A DNA stretch of 5,858 nt from Synergistaceae bacterium (GTDB taxonomy: Bacteria; Synergistota; Synergistia; Synergistales; Synergistaceae). The notes beneath the pieces were generated by a model. That model worked only from the letters and a program-made list of their open reading frames with translations. It had not been told where the DNA came from and ran no database searches. The stretch lies in NCBI GenBank assembly GCA_028702015.1, contig JAQVPO010000088.1, positions 1-5,858 on the forward strand. The letters run 5' to 3'. Positions 1-5,858 of the stretch are shown here, one piece after another. The stretch's first letter is position 1. Each line of letters starts with the position of its first letter. The position numbers and the translations under genes were made by a program.

Positions 1-780
1 TCCGTTCTCAGGACAGAAAATGTTACGATAAGATTCGGCGGGCTGACCGCTGTCGGCAACTTCAACATAGATATTGAAGAGGGAAGTATATCCAGCCTGA
101 TAGGTCCCAATGGAGCGGGAAAGACGACCTGTTTCAATATAATAACTGGTTTTTATACCCCAACCGAAGGAAAAATAATATTTATGGACAGCGATATTAC
201 CGGCATGAAGCCTCATGATGTCTGTAAGGCTGGAATATCGAGAACTTTCCAGAATATCAGGCTTTTTGCCGGAGGAACTGTCCTGCAGAATGTTATGACT
301 GCATGCTGGGTGCGTCAGAAATCACCATGGTGGACAGCTCCTCTTATGCTCCCCGGTTTTATAAAAGAAGAGCGCGAAATAAGGGAAAAGTCAATGAACC
401 TGCTTAGCGCAGTAGGCTTGGATCATCTTTCAAAAGAGATAGCGACAGGGCTTCCTTACGGGGCTCAAAGAAGGCTTGAGATTGCCAGAGCACTGGCGAC
501 AGAACCTAAGCTTCTTCTGCTTGACGAGCCAGCGGCAGGTATGAATCCTCAGGAAAGCCAGGAGCTGATGGATTTTATAAGGCAGATAAGAGATCAGTTC
601 AGTCTGACTATTTTCCTGATAGAACATGATATGAAGGTAGTCATGGGAGTGTCCGAATGGATCAGGGTCCTTGACTACGGTCAGCTTATAGCTGAAGGCA
701 CCCCTGCTGAGATCAGGTCTAACAGTAAAGTTATAGAGGCGTACCTCGGAAAGGAGGCTCCCGTCTGTGCTGAAAATTGA
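1..780 (+). CDS. livG: Branched-chain amino acid ABC transporter ATP-binding protein LivG (5' end cut by window)
   Basis: One of the two ATPases that drive import of leucine, isoleucine, valine or related amino acids; it acts on the inner face of the membrane with LivF, the permeases LivH/LivM and a binding protein. The frame is open from base 1 and encodes 259 residues before TGA. Walker A GPNGAGKTT is at 103-129, the ABC signature is the LivG-type LPYGAQ at 451-468 in place of LSGGQ, Walker B LLLLDEP follows with its DE pair at 523-528, and the switch histidine is in IEHD at 619-630. The family is about 255 residues long, so only one or a few N-terminal codons should be missing. The first ATG in the window (184) cannot be the start because Walker A lies before it. 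The 3' end overlaps livF by 14 bp. The LivG assignment rests on the signature, the PAAGMNP stretch after Walker B and the LivF neighbour; the exact substrate is inferred. Confidence 0.93.
   Translation, partial: SVLRTENVTIRFGGLTAVGNFNIDIEEGSISSLIGPNGAGKTTCFNIITGFYTPTEGKIIFMDSDITGMKPHDVCKAGISRTFQNIRLFAGGTVLQNVMTACWVRQKSPWWTAPLMLPGFIKEEREIREKSMNLLSAVGLDHLSKEIATGLPYGAQRRLEIARALATEPKLLLLDEPAAGMNPQESQELMDFIRQIRDQFSLTIFLIEHDMKVVMGVSEWIRVLDYGQLIAEGTPAEIRSNSKVIEAYLGKEAPVCAEN
751..757 (+). promoter_or_regulatory. Ribosome binding site of livF, inside livG
   Basis: AAGGAGG, a full Shine-Dalgarno match, lies 9 nt before the GTG at 767 and inside the last codons of livG. It fixes the non-ATG start of livF; the next in-frame methionine (residue 75) lies beyond Walker A. 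The overlap suggests translational coupling of the two ATPase subunits. Confidence 0.85.
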
Positions 781-1471
781 AAATCTTGATGTTCGCTATG
801 GAGGGATACATGCTATTCGCGGTATATCGCTTGAAGTCCCAGTCGGAAAGATCGTTACACTGATCGGAGCAAACGGTGCCGGAAAAAGCAGTATTCTGAG
901 GTCTGTAGCCGGACTGGTCAAAAATAAAACAGGAAGTATTTCATGGAAAGGCAAAAATATACTTGGCCTTTTACCCGAAGAGATATTGATGTCCGGTGTT
1001 GCTTTATGTCCCGAAGGCCGGCGCATTTTCCCCCATCTCACAATTCTCGAAAATCTCAAGCTTGGCGGTTACTCACGCAAAGACAAGTCAGGACTTGAAG
1101 AATCTATAGAGAGAGCATTTAAGCTCTTCCCGAGACTTAAAGAGAGGGCGTGGCAGAAGGGCGGGACTCTTTCCGGAGGAGAACAGCAGATGCTTGCGCT
1201 TGCAAGAGCGCTGATGAGTGACCCTGAACTGATAATGATGGACGAACCCTCGCTTGGGCTTGCTCCGATATTAGTTCAGGAGGTCTTTGAAATCATTTTG
1301 GAGATAAACAGAGAGGGCAAAACGATACTTCTTGTTGAACAGAACGCATTTGGTGCGTTAAGTGTTGCAGACTATGCATATGTCCTGGAGGTCGGATCGA
1401 TCAAACTGGAGGGAACTGGCAGAGAATTGCTTAAAGACAGACGTGTCATAGATGCCTACTTGGGAGGATAA
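767..1471 (+). CDS. livF: Branched-chain amino acid ABC transporter ATP-binding protein LivF
   Basis: The second ATPase of the branched-chain amino acid importer, expected to pair with LivG under the LivH/LivM permeases. The 234-residue product has the usual length for the family. Walker A GANGAGKS is at residues 34-41, the signature LSGGE at 135-139 and Walker B LIMMDE at 155-160, followed by the D-loop region PSLGLAP. Two LivF hallmarks are visible: PEGRR (82-86), where other ABC proteins have the Q-loop glutamine, and VEQN (190-193), where the switch histidine is replaced by Gln192. These separate it from LivG and from generic ABC ATPases. The start is GTG, with AAGGAGG 9 nt upstream, overlapping livG by 14 bp. 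It looks like the last gene of the liv operon, since a hairpin terminator begins 41 bp after the stop. Identity as LivF is secure; which amino acids are carried cannot be read here. Confidence 0.95.
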   Translation: MLKIENLDVRYGGIHAIRGISLEVPVGKIVTLIGANGAGKSSILRSVAGLVKNKTGSISWKGKNILGLLPEEILMSGVALCPEGRRIFPHLTILENLKLGGYSRKDKSGLEESIERAFKLFPRLKERAWQKGGTLSGGEQQMLALARALMSDPELIMMDEPSLGLAPILVQEVFEIILEINREGKTILLVEQNAFGALSVADYAYVLEVGSIKLEGTGRELLKDRRVIDAYLGG

Positions 1472-1511
1472 TGAGATAACAGTGATCCGGACATGGAACC
1501 GCTGATATGAC

Positions 1512-1549
1512 ATTCCCGCTGCAGTTGCTATGCAGCGGGAATCTTGTTT
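1512..1549 (+). terminator. Rho-independent terminator of the liv operon
   Basis: A perfect 12-bp stem, ATTCCCGCTGCA (1512-1523) with TGCAGCGGGAAT (1531-1542), closes a 7-nt loop. It is followed by CTTGTTT, a modest and interrupted T-tract. Position just after livF and the strong stem argue for a terminator; the weak T-tract lowers certainty a little. Confidence 0.78.
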
Positions 1550-1639
1550 GAGATAAAATTATTACAGTAAGGGTAAAATTTTTAACGAAATAATTATTTA
1601 TCTGCCTTAAGCAGTCTTCAAAACAGTATTTCAGCTGTG

Positions 1640-1669
1640 CTGTCAAAACCGCATGTTGTAGTATAAAAT
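1640..1669 (+). promoter_or_regulatory. Possible sigma-70 promoter for pgsA
   Basis: CTGTCA (1640-1645, 4 of 6 to TTGACA) and TAAAAT (1664-1669, 5 of 6 to TATAAT) are 18 bp apart. An overlapping -10 reading is TATAAA (1662-1667) with a 16-bp spacer. Transcription would start near 1676, giving a leader of about 40 nt. A promoter is expected here because the liv operon terminates upstream, but the -35 match is only fair. Confidence 0.4.
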
Positions 1670-1706
1670 GTAACCGTATAAGCCCAAAACACAATATTCC
1701 TAAAGC

Positions 1707-1711
1707 GGAGG
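1707..1711 (+). promoter_or_regulatory. Ribosome binding site of pgsA
   Basis: GGAGG lies 5 nt before ATG 1717 and decides between two possible starts. The second in-frame ATG (1735, residue 7) would give the N-terminus MNLPNLL, more like the usual PgsA beginning, but has no Shine-Dalgarno sequence before it. Confidence 0.75.
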
Positions 1712-1716
1712 AAAAT

Positions 1717-2268
1717 ATGAAAACACCTTCTGCAATGAATCTTCCAAATCTGCTAAGCATATCCCGAGTTTTTCTTGTGCCCGTGGTTATGGTCTTTCTT
1801 ACATTGCGCACTCAGTTTGGTTTTATTGAGGGAGTCAATATAGGTGACCTTATCGCAGGGCTTGTCTTTATAGTCGCCTCTTTAACAGATGCGGCTGATG
1901 GCTACATTGCCAGAAAGAGAGGTATAGTAACAAACTTGGGAAAGTTTATAGATCCTCTGGCGGACAAGATAATGGTCGTTGCGGTGCTTGTGGCGCTCGT
2001 GGATCTGCACCGGGTGCCGGCGTGGATGGTAGTAGTAATAATATCCAGGGAGTTTATTGTCACAGGACTGAGGATGATAGCAGCCTCTGAAGGAATCGTT
2101 ATAGCTGCATCCAAAGGCGGTAAACTTAAAACTGTGAGCCAGATCCTGGGAATAATACTTCTGATATTCAATCTCCCGGGGGGGCTTGCGGTAATGTGGG
2201 TCGCTATGGCGCTTACGATATGGTCAGGCGGGGATTACCTGGTTAAATGCATCGATCTTCTTGATTAA
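1717..2268 (+). CDS. pgsA: CDP-diacylglycerol--glycerol-3-phosphate 3-phosphatidyltransferase (PgsA)
   Basis: An integral membrane enzyme that joins CDP-diacylglycerol and sn-glycerol 3-phosphate to form phosphatidylglycerol phosphate and CMP, the committed step to phosphatidylglycerol and cardiolipin. The 183 residues match the family length. The CDP-alcohol phosphatidyltransferase motif D-x2-D-G-x2-A-R-x8-G-x3-D-x3-D is complete, with Asp58, Asp61, Gly62, Ala65, Arg66, Gly75, Asp79 and Asp83. The N-terminal NLPNLLSISRV (8-18) and the later SREFIVTGLR are typical of PgsA rather than of phosphatidylserine synthase. Hydrophobic segments around residues 18-30, 42-57, 86-99, 103-112 and 140-172 fit a multi-pass protein. 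The start is ATG 1717, chosen for its ribosome binding site. It probably has its own promoter and may be cotranscribed with the hydrolase gene 83 bp downstream, since no terminator separates them. A run of seven G at 2178-2184 does not disturb the frame. Confidence 0.93.
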   Translation: MKTPSAMNLPNLLSISRVFLVPVVMVFLTLRTQFGFIEGVNIGDLIAGLVFIVASLTDAADGYIARKRGIVTNLGKFIDPLADKIMVVAVLVALVDLHRVPAWMVVVIISREFIVTGLRMIAASEGIVIAASKGGKLKTVSQILGIILLIFNLPGGLAVMWVAMALTIWSGGDYLVKCIDLLD

Positions 2269-2337
2269 ACATACCCTAAATTTTTACGCAAACAGACAAA
2301 TATGAGGAAGCTGTTCATGTTGCCTGCCCATAGGAAG

Positions 2338-2343
2338 AGGAGG
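2338..2343 (+). promoter_or_regulatory. Ribosome binding site of the M20 hydrolase gene
   Basis: AGGAGG lies 8 nt before ATG 2352, inside a longer purine run. It supports this start, which also gives the N-terminal length expected for the family. Confidence 0.8.
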
Positions 2344-2351
2344 AAATTATT

Positions 2352-3575
2352 ATGAAGGATGATCTTTTTAGAACTATTGAGAAATTTGAACCTCAGATGA
2401 TCTCGCTTTTGTCGGACCTTGTGGCGATACCTGCTATAAGCCCGCTTGGCGGGGGGAACGGAGAGTACAGAAAAGCAAAATATCTTTCAGTGAGACTGGA
2501 AGAAATGGGGTTCGGCAAAGCTGAAATATACAGTTCGCAGGATCCTAAGGCTGAAGAGGGAATTCGGCCTAATCTGATCGTAAGGATACCGGGAAAAACT
2601 TCTAAACGTCTCTGGATCGTTTCACACATGGACGTTGTGCCGGAGGGGGATATCAGCCTTTGGGATACAGATCCCTTCAAGGCTGTTGTAAAGGGAAGAA
2701 GAATTTACGGGCGGGGATCAAGCGATAACTGCCAGGAACTGGTCTCTTCTCTTTACGCTGCTGCTGCCCTGAGGGAAAATGGCCTTGAACCTGAATATAA
2801 CGTTTGCCTATGCTTTGTGGCAGATGAAGAAGTTGGCAGTGTTCACGGGATACAGCATCTTATCAGAGAGGGTCTTTTCAGCCCGGAGGACCTGGTAATA
2901 GTACCTGACGGAGGCAATGAAAAGGGAGATTTTATTGAAATAGCTGAAAAGAGTATATGCTGGATAGAGTTCACAGTAGATGGGAAACAGGTCCATGCGA
3001 GCAGGCCTGAGCTTGGCAGCAATGCGTGCAGGGCGGCCAACGAATTTTCTTGTGCGATTGATACGGCGCTCCACAATGCCTTTCCTGACGAAGACAAGAT
3101 TTTTGAGCCTCCTGTTTCCACTTTCGAACCCACAAAGCGCAATGCTAATGTCCCGAATGTAAATACAGTGCCGGGCCGGGATGTTTTCTGTTTCGACTGC
3201 AGAGTGCTTCCCCATATTCCTTTGGAAGAAGTCCTGAAAGTAATTGATGCAGAGAAGAGGAAAATACAGGAAAGAAGAAATGTAAAAATTACATACGAAT
3301 TTCTACAGAAGGAGCAGGCCCCTGCCCAGACACCTTCTGATGCTCCGGTAGTTGAAATCCTCAAAGAAGCTATCAGGGATGTTTATGGTTCTGAACCGCA
3401 TGTCGGCGGAGTAGGCGGCGGGACATGCGCCAAATATTTCAGAGACGAAGGGATCCCCGCTGTAGTATGGTGTCAGGAGGCCGATGTGGCTCATATGCCA
3501 AATGAATATGCTGAGATAGACCACATGGTCAACGAAGCAAAAGTTTTTGCCTCTATGATGCTTAGGAAAAACTGA
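2352..3575 (+). CDS. M20 family metallo-hydrolase (ArgE/DapE-like, substrate unknown)
   Basis: A predicted cytoplasmic two-metal hydrolase of peptidase family M20 that would cleave an amide bond in an N-acyl amino acid or small peptide. All active-site positions are present in its 407 residues: His92 and catalytic Asp94 in SHMDVVP, bridging Asp125 in GRGSSDN, general base Glu159 with ligand Glu160 in ADEEVGS, Asp186 in VPDGGNE, and the last ligand His381 in VAHMPNE. The small dimerization domain lies about 200-310 and carries His215 in GKQVHAS, which in M20 enzymes completes the partner's active site. From memory, GIRPNL, THMDVVP-like and VNTVPGRDVF stretches resemble an archaeal/anaerobe subfamily (MJ0457-like) variously labelled succinyl-diaminopimelate desuccinylase or even diaminopimelate aminotransferase; neither label is proven. 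It may be cotranscribed with pgsA, and a strong terminator follows. No signal peptide is seen. The fold is certain, the substrate is not. Confidence 0.92.
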   Translation: MKDDLFRTIEKFEPQMISLLSDLVAIPAISPLGGGNGEYRKAKYLSVRLEEMGFGKAEIYSSQDPKAEEGIRPNLIVRIPGKTSKRLWIVSHMDVVPEGDISLWDTDPFKAVVKGRRIYGRGSSDNCQELVSSLYAAAALRENGLEPEYNVCLCFVADEEVGSVHGIQHLIREGLFSPEDLVIVPDGGNEKGDFIEIAEKSICWIEFTVDGKQVHASRPELGSNACRAANEFSCAIDTALHNAFPDEDKIFEPPVSTFEPTKRNANVPNVNTVPGRDVFCFDCRVLPHIPLEEVLKVIDAEKRKIQERRNVKITYEFLQKEQAPAQTPSDAPVVEILKEAIRDVYGSEPHVGGVGGGTCAKYFRDEGIPAVVWCQEADVAHMPNEYAEIDHMVNEAKVFASMMLRKN

Positions 3576-3606
3576 ACAATATTGAAATACGGAGCAGTCT
3601 CTGAGA

Positions 3607-3642
3607 GAGCCGGCAGTTTACATGATGCCGGCTCAGTTTTTT
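3607..3642 (+). terminator. Rho-independent terminator after the M20 hydrolase gene
   Basis: A 9-bp GC-rich stem, GAGCCGGCA (3607-3615) with TGCCGGCTC (3626-3634), and a 10-nt loop are followed by AG and six T (3637-3642). It starts 31 bp after the hydrolase stop and separates this unit from secA. CTGAG at 3601-3605 could compete for pairing with CTCAG at 3632-3636. Confidence 0.9.
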
Positions 3643-3667
3643 GAATCCATCTATAAGTCATATTACT

Positions 3668-3697
3668 TTGACTGCAATATGCATAAAAGGATATAAT
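3668..3697 (+). promoter_or_regulatory. Sigma-70 type promoter of secA
   Basis: TTGACT (3668-3673, 5 of 6 to consensus) and a perfect TATAAT (3692-3697) are 18 bp apart, placed just after a terminator and before secA. The predicted transcription start is about 3703-3704, giving a leader of roughly 58 nt. I see no clear operator in it. Confidence 0.8.
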
Positions 3698-3703
3698 CAG
3701 CCG

Positions 3704-3775
3704 ATGGAGAAAGATCTTACCATTAAAGAATTGTTTCATGTTTTTGAGAGGTGGAGTTTCTATGGGACTGTTTAG
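3704..3775 (+). other. Possible 23-codon leaderless ORF overlapping the secA start
   Basis: ATG 3704 opens a 23-codon frame that ends with TAG at 3773-3775, 14 bp into secA in another frame. The predicted transcription start from the promoter falls at or next to this ATG, so an mRNA could begin with AUG and be translated leaderless. It has no Shine-Dalgarno sequence of its own inside the transcript. The C-terminal half is rich in aromatic residues ([11 protein letters not shown]). It has no signal peptide, does not match the SecM arrest motif, and is too short to emerge from the ribosome tunnel, so it is not a SecM-type monitor. It may be a chance ORF; translation is unproven. Confidence 0.2.
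3749..3756 (+). promoter_or_regulatory. Ribosome binding site of secA
   Basis: AGGTGGAG, a one-mismatch form of AGGAGG with GGAG 5 nt before ATG 3762. It is weaker than the sites of the neighbouring genes but fixes the start at the canonical SecA N-terminus MGLFSG. Confidence 0.65.
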
Positions 3776-5858
3776 CGGTGTCATAAAGGCACTGGGATTG
3801 GATCCTAATGACAGAGCGATCGCCCGTTATGAGGAAAAAGCTTCAATAATAGATTCCTTCGAACCGCAGATAAAAGATCTTACAGATGAAGAACTTGCCC
3901 AGTCGGCATCATTTTTCAAATCACGACTTGAAAACGGAGAGACACTGGATGATATGCTTCCTGAAGTTTTTGCAAGAGTAAGGGAAGTTTCTGTACGTAC
4001 ACTCGGGCTTCGTCATTTTAAAGAACAGCTGATGGGAGGAATGGCGCTCCACGAAGGCAAAATAGCTGAAATGAAGACAGGAGAAGGAAAGACTCTTGTT
4101 GCTACTCTTGCAGTAGCTTTAAATGCGATCGCCGGCCAGGGAGTACATGTGATAACTGTCAACGACTATCTTGCAGCGCGTGATGCCGAATGGATGGGAC
4201 CTGTATACAGAGGCATGGGGCTTACTGTCGGAGTGATATCTCCTTTTATGGATCAGGAAGCACGCTTCTCTGCCTACCGTAAGGATATAACCTATGGCAC
4301 AAACAGTGAATTCGGATTTGATTATCTCAGAGACAACATGGCGATACAGAAAGAACAGCAGGTACAAAGAGGTCATTTTTATTGCATAGTTGACGAAGTT
4401 GACTCAATACTTATAGATGAGGCAAGAACGCCTTTGATAATTTCAGGACCGTCGGAAGATGACACTGAGCCTTACAGAATCGCGGACAGCGTAGCAAGAG
4501 AGCTCATAAGAAACACCGATTTTGAGGTTGAAGAAAAAGAGCGTAATCTTGCTCTCACGGAGGCTGGAATAGCAAAAGCAGAAAGATTGATGAAACTTCC
4601 CAACCTTTTCACTGATTTTTCCAACTCTTCGCTCTCGCACAAAATAGTCCAATCCCTTAAAGCTCATCATCTTTTCCAGAGGGATGTCCATTATGTAGTC
4701 AAGGACGGAGAAATAGTCATAGTTGACGAGTTTACTGGCAGGCTTATGTTCGGGCGCAGATATTCAGACGGTCTTCATCAGGCTATTGAAGCCAAGGAAC
4801 GCGTAAAGGTCGGCAGGGAGAATCAGACTCTTGCTACGATCACACTGCAGAACTACTTCAGGATGTATCAGAAGCTTGCCGGTATGACAGGCACTGCGCT
4901 GACAGAAGCGGAAGAGTTCAAGGAAATATACGGGCTGGAAGTCATCATAGTGCCTACGCATATGCCAATGATAAGACAGGACCACCATGACGCCATATAC
5001 AGGACAGTACAGGAAAAATACAATGCTGCTGCCAACGAGGTATATGAAGCATATGAAAAGGGCCAGCCTGTCCTTGTCGGTACGACCTCTATAGAAAACT
5101 CAGAAAAGGTCAGCAGACTGCTCCGCGCTAGAAAGATCCCCCATAATGTTCTTAATGCCAAAGTCCATGACAAGGAAGCTTCAATAGTTGCACAGGCAGG
5201 ACGTTTAAAGGCAGTTACCGTTGCGACAAATATGGCCGGCCGCGGAACAGACATCGTTCTCGGAGGCAACGCTGAACTGATGGCCCGTGATGAAATGCAG
5301 AAAAAAGGCCTGGATATCAGGGAAAACGGCCAGGAATATAAAATAATTCTGGATGAATTTAAAAAAATATGCGCAGAAGAGCATGAAGAGGTTATAAAGG
5401 CGGGAGGTCTTCGTATAATAGGTACTGAACGCCATGAATCAAGACGCATAGACAACCAGCTGAGAGGCCGTTCCGGAAGGCAGGGCGACCCTGGAGAGAG
5501 CCGGTTTTATATCGCACTTGAAGATGATCTGATCCGTCTCTTTGGCGGGGACAGAGTTCAGGGGATTATGGAAAAGCTTGGTATGGAAGAAGGGGAATGC
5601 ATTGAACATACCCTGCTTTCAAAAGCTATCGAAAACGCTCAGAAAAAAGTTGAAGAAATGCACTTTGATATCAGAAAGCAGCTTCTTGCCTACGATAACG
5701 TCATGAACCAGCAGCGCGAAGCTATGTACAAGGAAAGAAGCGAGATACTGAACGATGAGGATATCGCTTCAAGGATGCTGGGAGTCCTGGAAGACACCGC
5801 TCAGGCTCTTCTAGATAAAATTTTTGAAAATAATGACAGTGGAGAACCTGATATACAG
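3762..5858 (+). CDS. secA: Preprotein translocase ATPase SecA (3' end cut by window)
   Basis: The motor of the general secretion pathway: it binds preproteins and SecYEG at the membrane and uses ATP to push unfolded proteins across. The frame runs 699 codons to the window edge without a stop. Walker A MKTGEGKT is at residues 104-111 and the DEAD-type Walker B DEVD at 211-214. The preprotein cross-linking domain is about 225-370 and includes VDEFTGR (321-327). GMTGTA is at 374-379 and VGTTS at 439-443. Helicase motif [12 protein letters not shown], is at 488-498, and motif VI with [11 protein letters not shown] lies around 566-576. The helical scaffold begins around [13 protein letters not shown] (from 635). 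By comparison with E. coli SecA (901 residues), about 150-200 residues are missing, so a zinc-binding C-tail cannot be judged. It has its own promoter and is separated from the upstream unit by a terminator. No frameshift or lost motif is seen. No second secA is visible here, so SecA1 versus SecA2 is inferred from the complete housekeeping motifs. Confidence 0.98.
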   Translation, partial: MGLFSGVIKALGLDPNDRAIARYEEKASIIDSFEPQIKDLTDEELAQSASFFKSRLENGETLDDMLPEVFARVREVSVRTLGLRHFKEQLMGGMALHEGKIAEMKTGEGKTLVATLAVALNAIAGQGVHVITVNDYLAARDAEWMGPVYRGMGLTVGVISPFMDQEARFSAYRKDITYGTNSEFGFDYLRDNMAIQKEQQVQRGHFYCIVDEVDSILIDEARTPLIISGPSEDDTEPYRIADSVARELIRNTDFEVEEKERNLALTEAGIAKAERLMKLPNLFTDFSNSSLSHKIVQSLKAHHLFQRDVHYVVKDGEIVIVDEFTGRLMFGRRYSDGLHQAIEAKERVKVGRENQTLATITLQNYFRMYQKLAGMTGTALTEAEEFKEIYGLEVIIVPTHMPMIRQDHHDAIYRTVQEKYNAAANEVYEAYEKGQPVLVGTTSIENSEKVSRLLRARKIPHNVLNAKVHDKEASIVAQAGRLKAVTVATNMAGRGTDIVLGGNAELMARDEMQKKGLDIRENGQEYKIILDEFKKICAEEHEEVIKAGGLRIIGTERHESRRIDNQLRGRSGRQGDPGESRFYIALEDDLIRLFGGDRVQGIMEKLGMEEGECIEHTLLSKAIENAQKKVEEMHFDIRKQLLAYDNVMNQQREAMYKERSEILNDEDIASRMLGVLEDTAQALLDKIFENNDSGEPDIQ

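Larger units (their letters stand above)
1550..1716. other. AT-rich intergenic region before pgsA
   Basis: The noncoding stretch between the liv terminator and pgsA is AT-rich. It contains a perfect 12-bp palindrome AAATAATTATTT at 1588-1599, then a weak CTGC/GCAG hairpin (1602-1614), then the possible promoter listed separately. I see no credible ORF, tRNA or riboswitch in it. The palindrome could be an operator or simply AT-rich chance. Confidence 0.4.

Noticed and set aside
184..780. A livG start at the first ATG in the window (184)
   Set aside because: Walker A and the N-terminal beta strands are encoded in the same open frame upstream (1-183), so the true start is at or before base 1.
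1446..1811. A 121-codon minus-strand frame across the livF-pgsA gap
   Set aside because: It runs through the liv terminator and the start of pgsA, has no convincing start site, and resembles no known protein.
2178..2184. Seven-G run in pgsA as a possible frameshift site
   Set aside because: The frame stays open and the protein continues with the expected hydrophobic C-terminal segment, so there is no sign of a break.
2302..2355. A 17-codon ORF ending in an ATGA overlap with the M20 hydrolase start
   Set aside because: It has no ribosome binding site, and its basic C-terminal codons are simply the Shine-Dalgarno purine run of the next gene read in frame.
2843..3364. Long antisense frames across the M20 gene (173 and 135 codons)
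   Set aside because: They lie opposite a gene with a complete set of catalytic motifs, encode low-complexity Ser-rich or unfamiliar sequence, and have no supporting start signals.
4868..5455. A 195-codon antisense frame inside secA
   Set aside because: It is a shadow of the secA helicase region, with Ser/Arg-rich composition and no family resemblance.

Overview
This is an ordinary stretch of bacterial chromosome. All genes lie on the + strand, and every gene but one falls in a well-known core family. By eye the GC content is in the mid-40s. The genes use ATA for isoleucine and AGA/AGG for arginine freely, have strong purine-rich ribosome binding sites, and one starts with GTG. These features, a branched-chain amino acid ABC cassette, an archaeal-type M20 hydrolase and the SecA sequence would fit an anaerobic amino-acid-fermenting bacterium such as a member of Synergistota. 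This is inference: a clostridial Firmicute cannot be excluded without a search.

Layout. Positions 1-1471 hold the two ATPase subunits of a branched-chain amino acid importer, livG (its first codon or codons lie outside the window) and livF, overlapping by 14 bp. A perfect 12-bp hairpin follows as terminator (1512-1542). A 245-bp gap with a possible promoter leads to pgsA (1717-2268), the committed step of phosphatidylglycerol synthesis. After 83 bp with no visible terminator comes an M20 metallo-hydrolase (2352-3575), probably cotranscribed with pgsA and closed by a strong terminator (3607-3642). A near-consensus sigma-70 promoter (3668-3697) then drives secA (3762 to the window edge, 699 codons, C-terminal part missing).

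How they fit together. There are three transcription units: the tail of a liv operon, pgsA plus the hydrolase, and secA. LivG and LivF power amino acid uptake, and the hydrolase may release or trim amino-acid or peptide derivatives, so both fit a life based on amino acids. PgsA and SecA are housekeeping; anionic phosphatidylglycerol is known to stimulate SecA, but the two genes here have separate signals.

I found no mobile element, CRISPR array, RNA gene or defence system, and no convincing new system. The most unusual item is a 23-codon ORF whose ATG lies at the predicted secA transcription start and whose end overlaps the secA start codon. The substrate of the M20 hydrolase also remains open.
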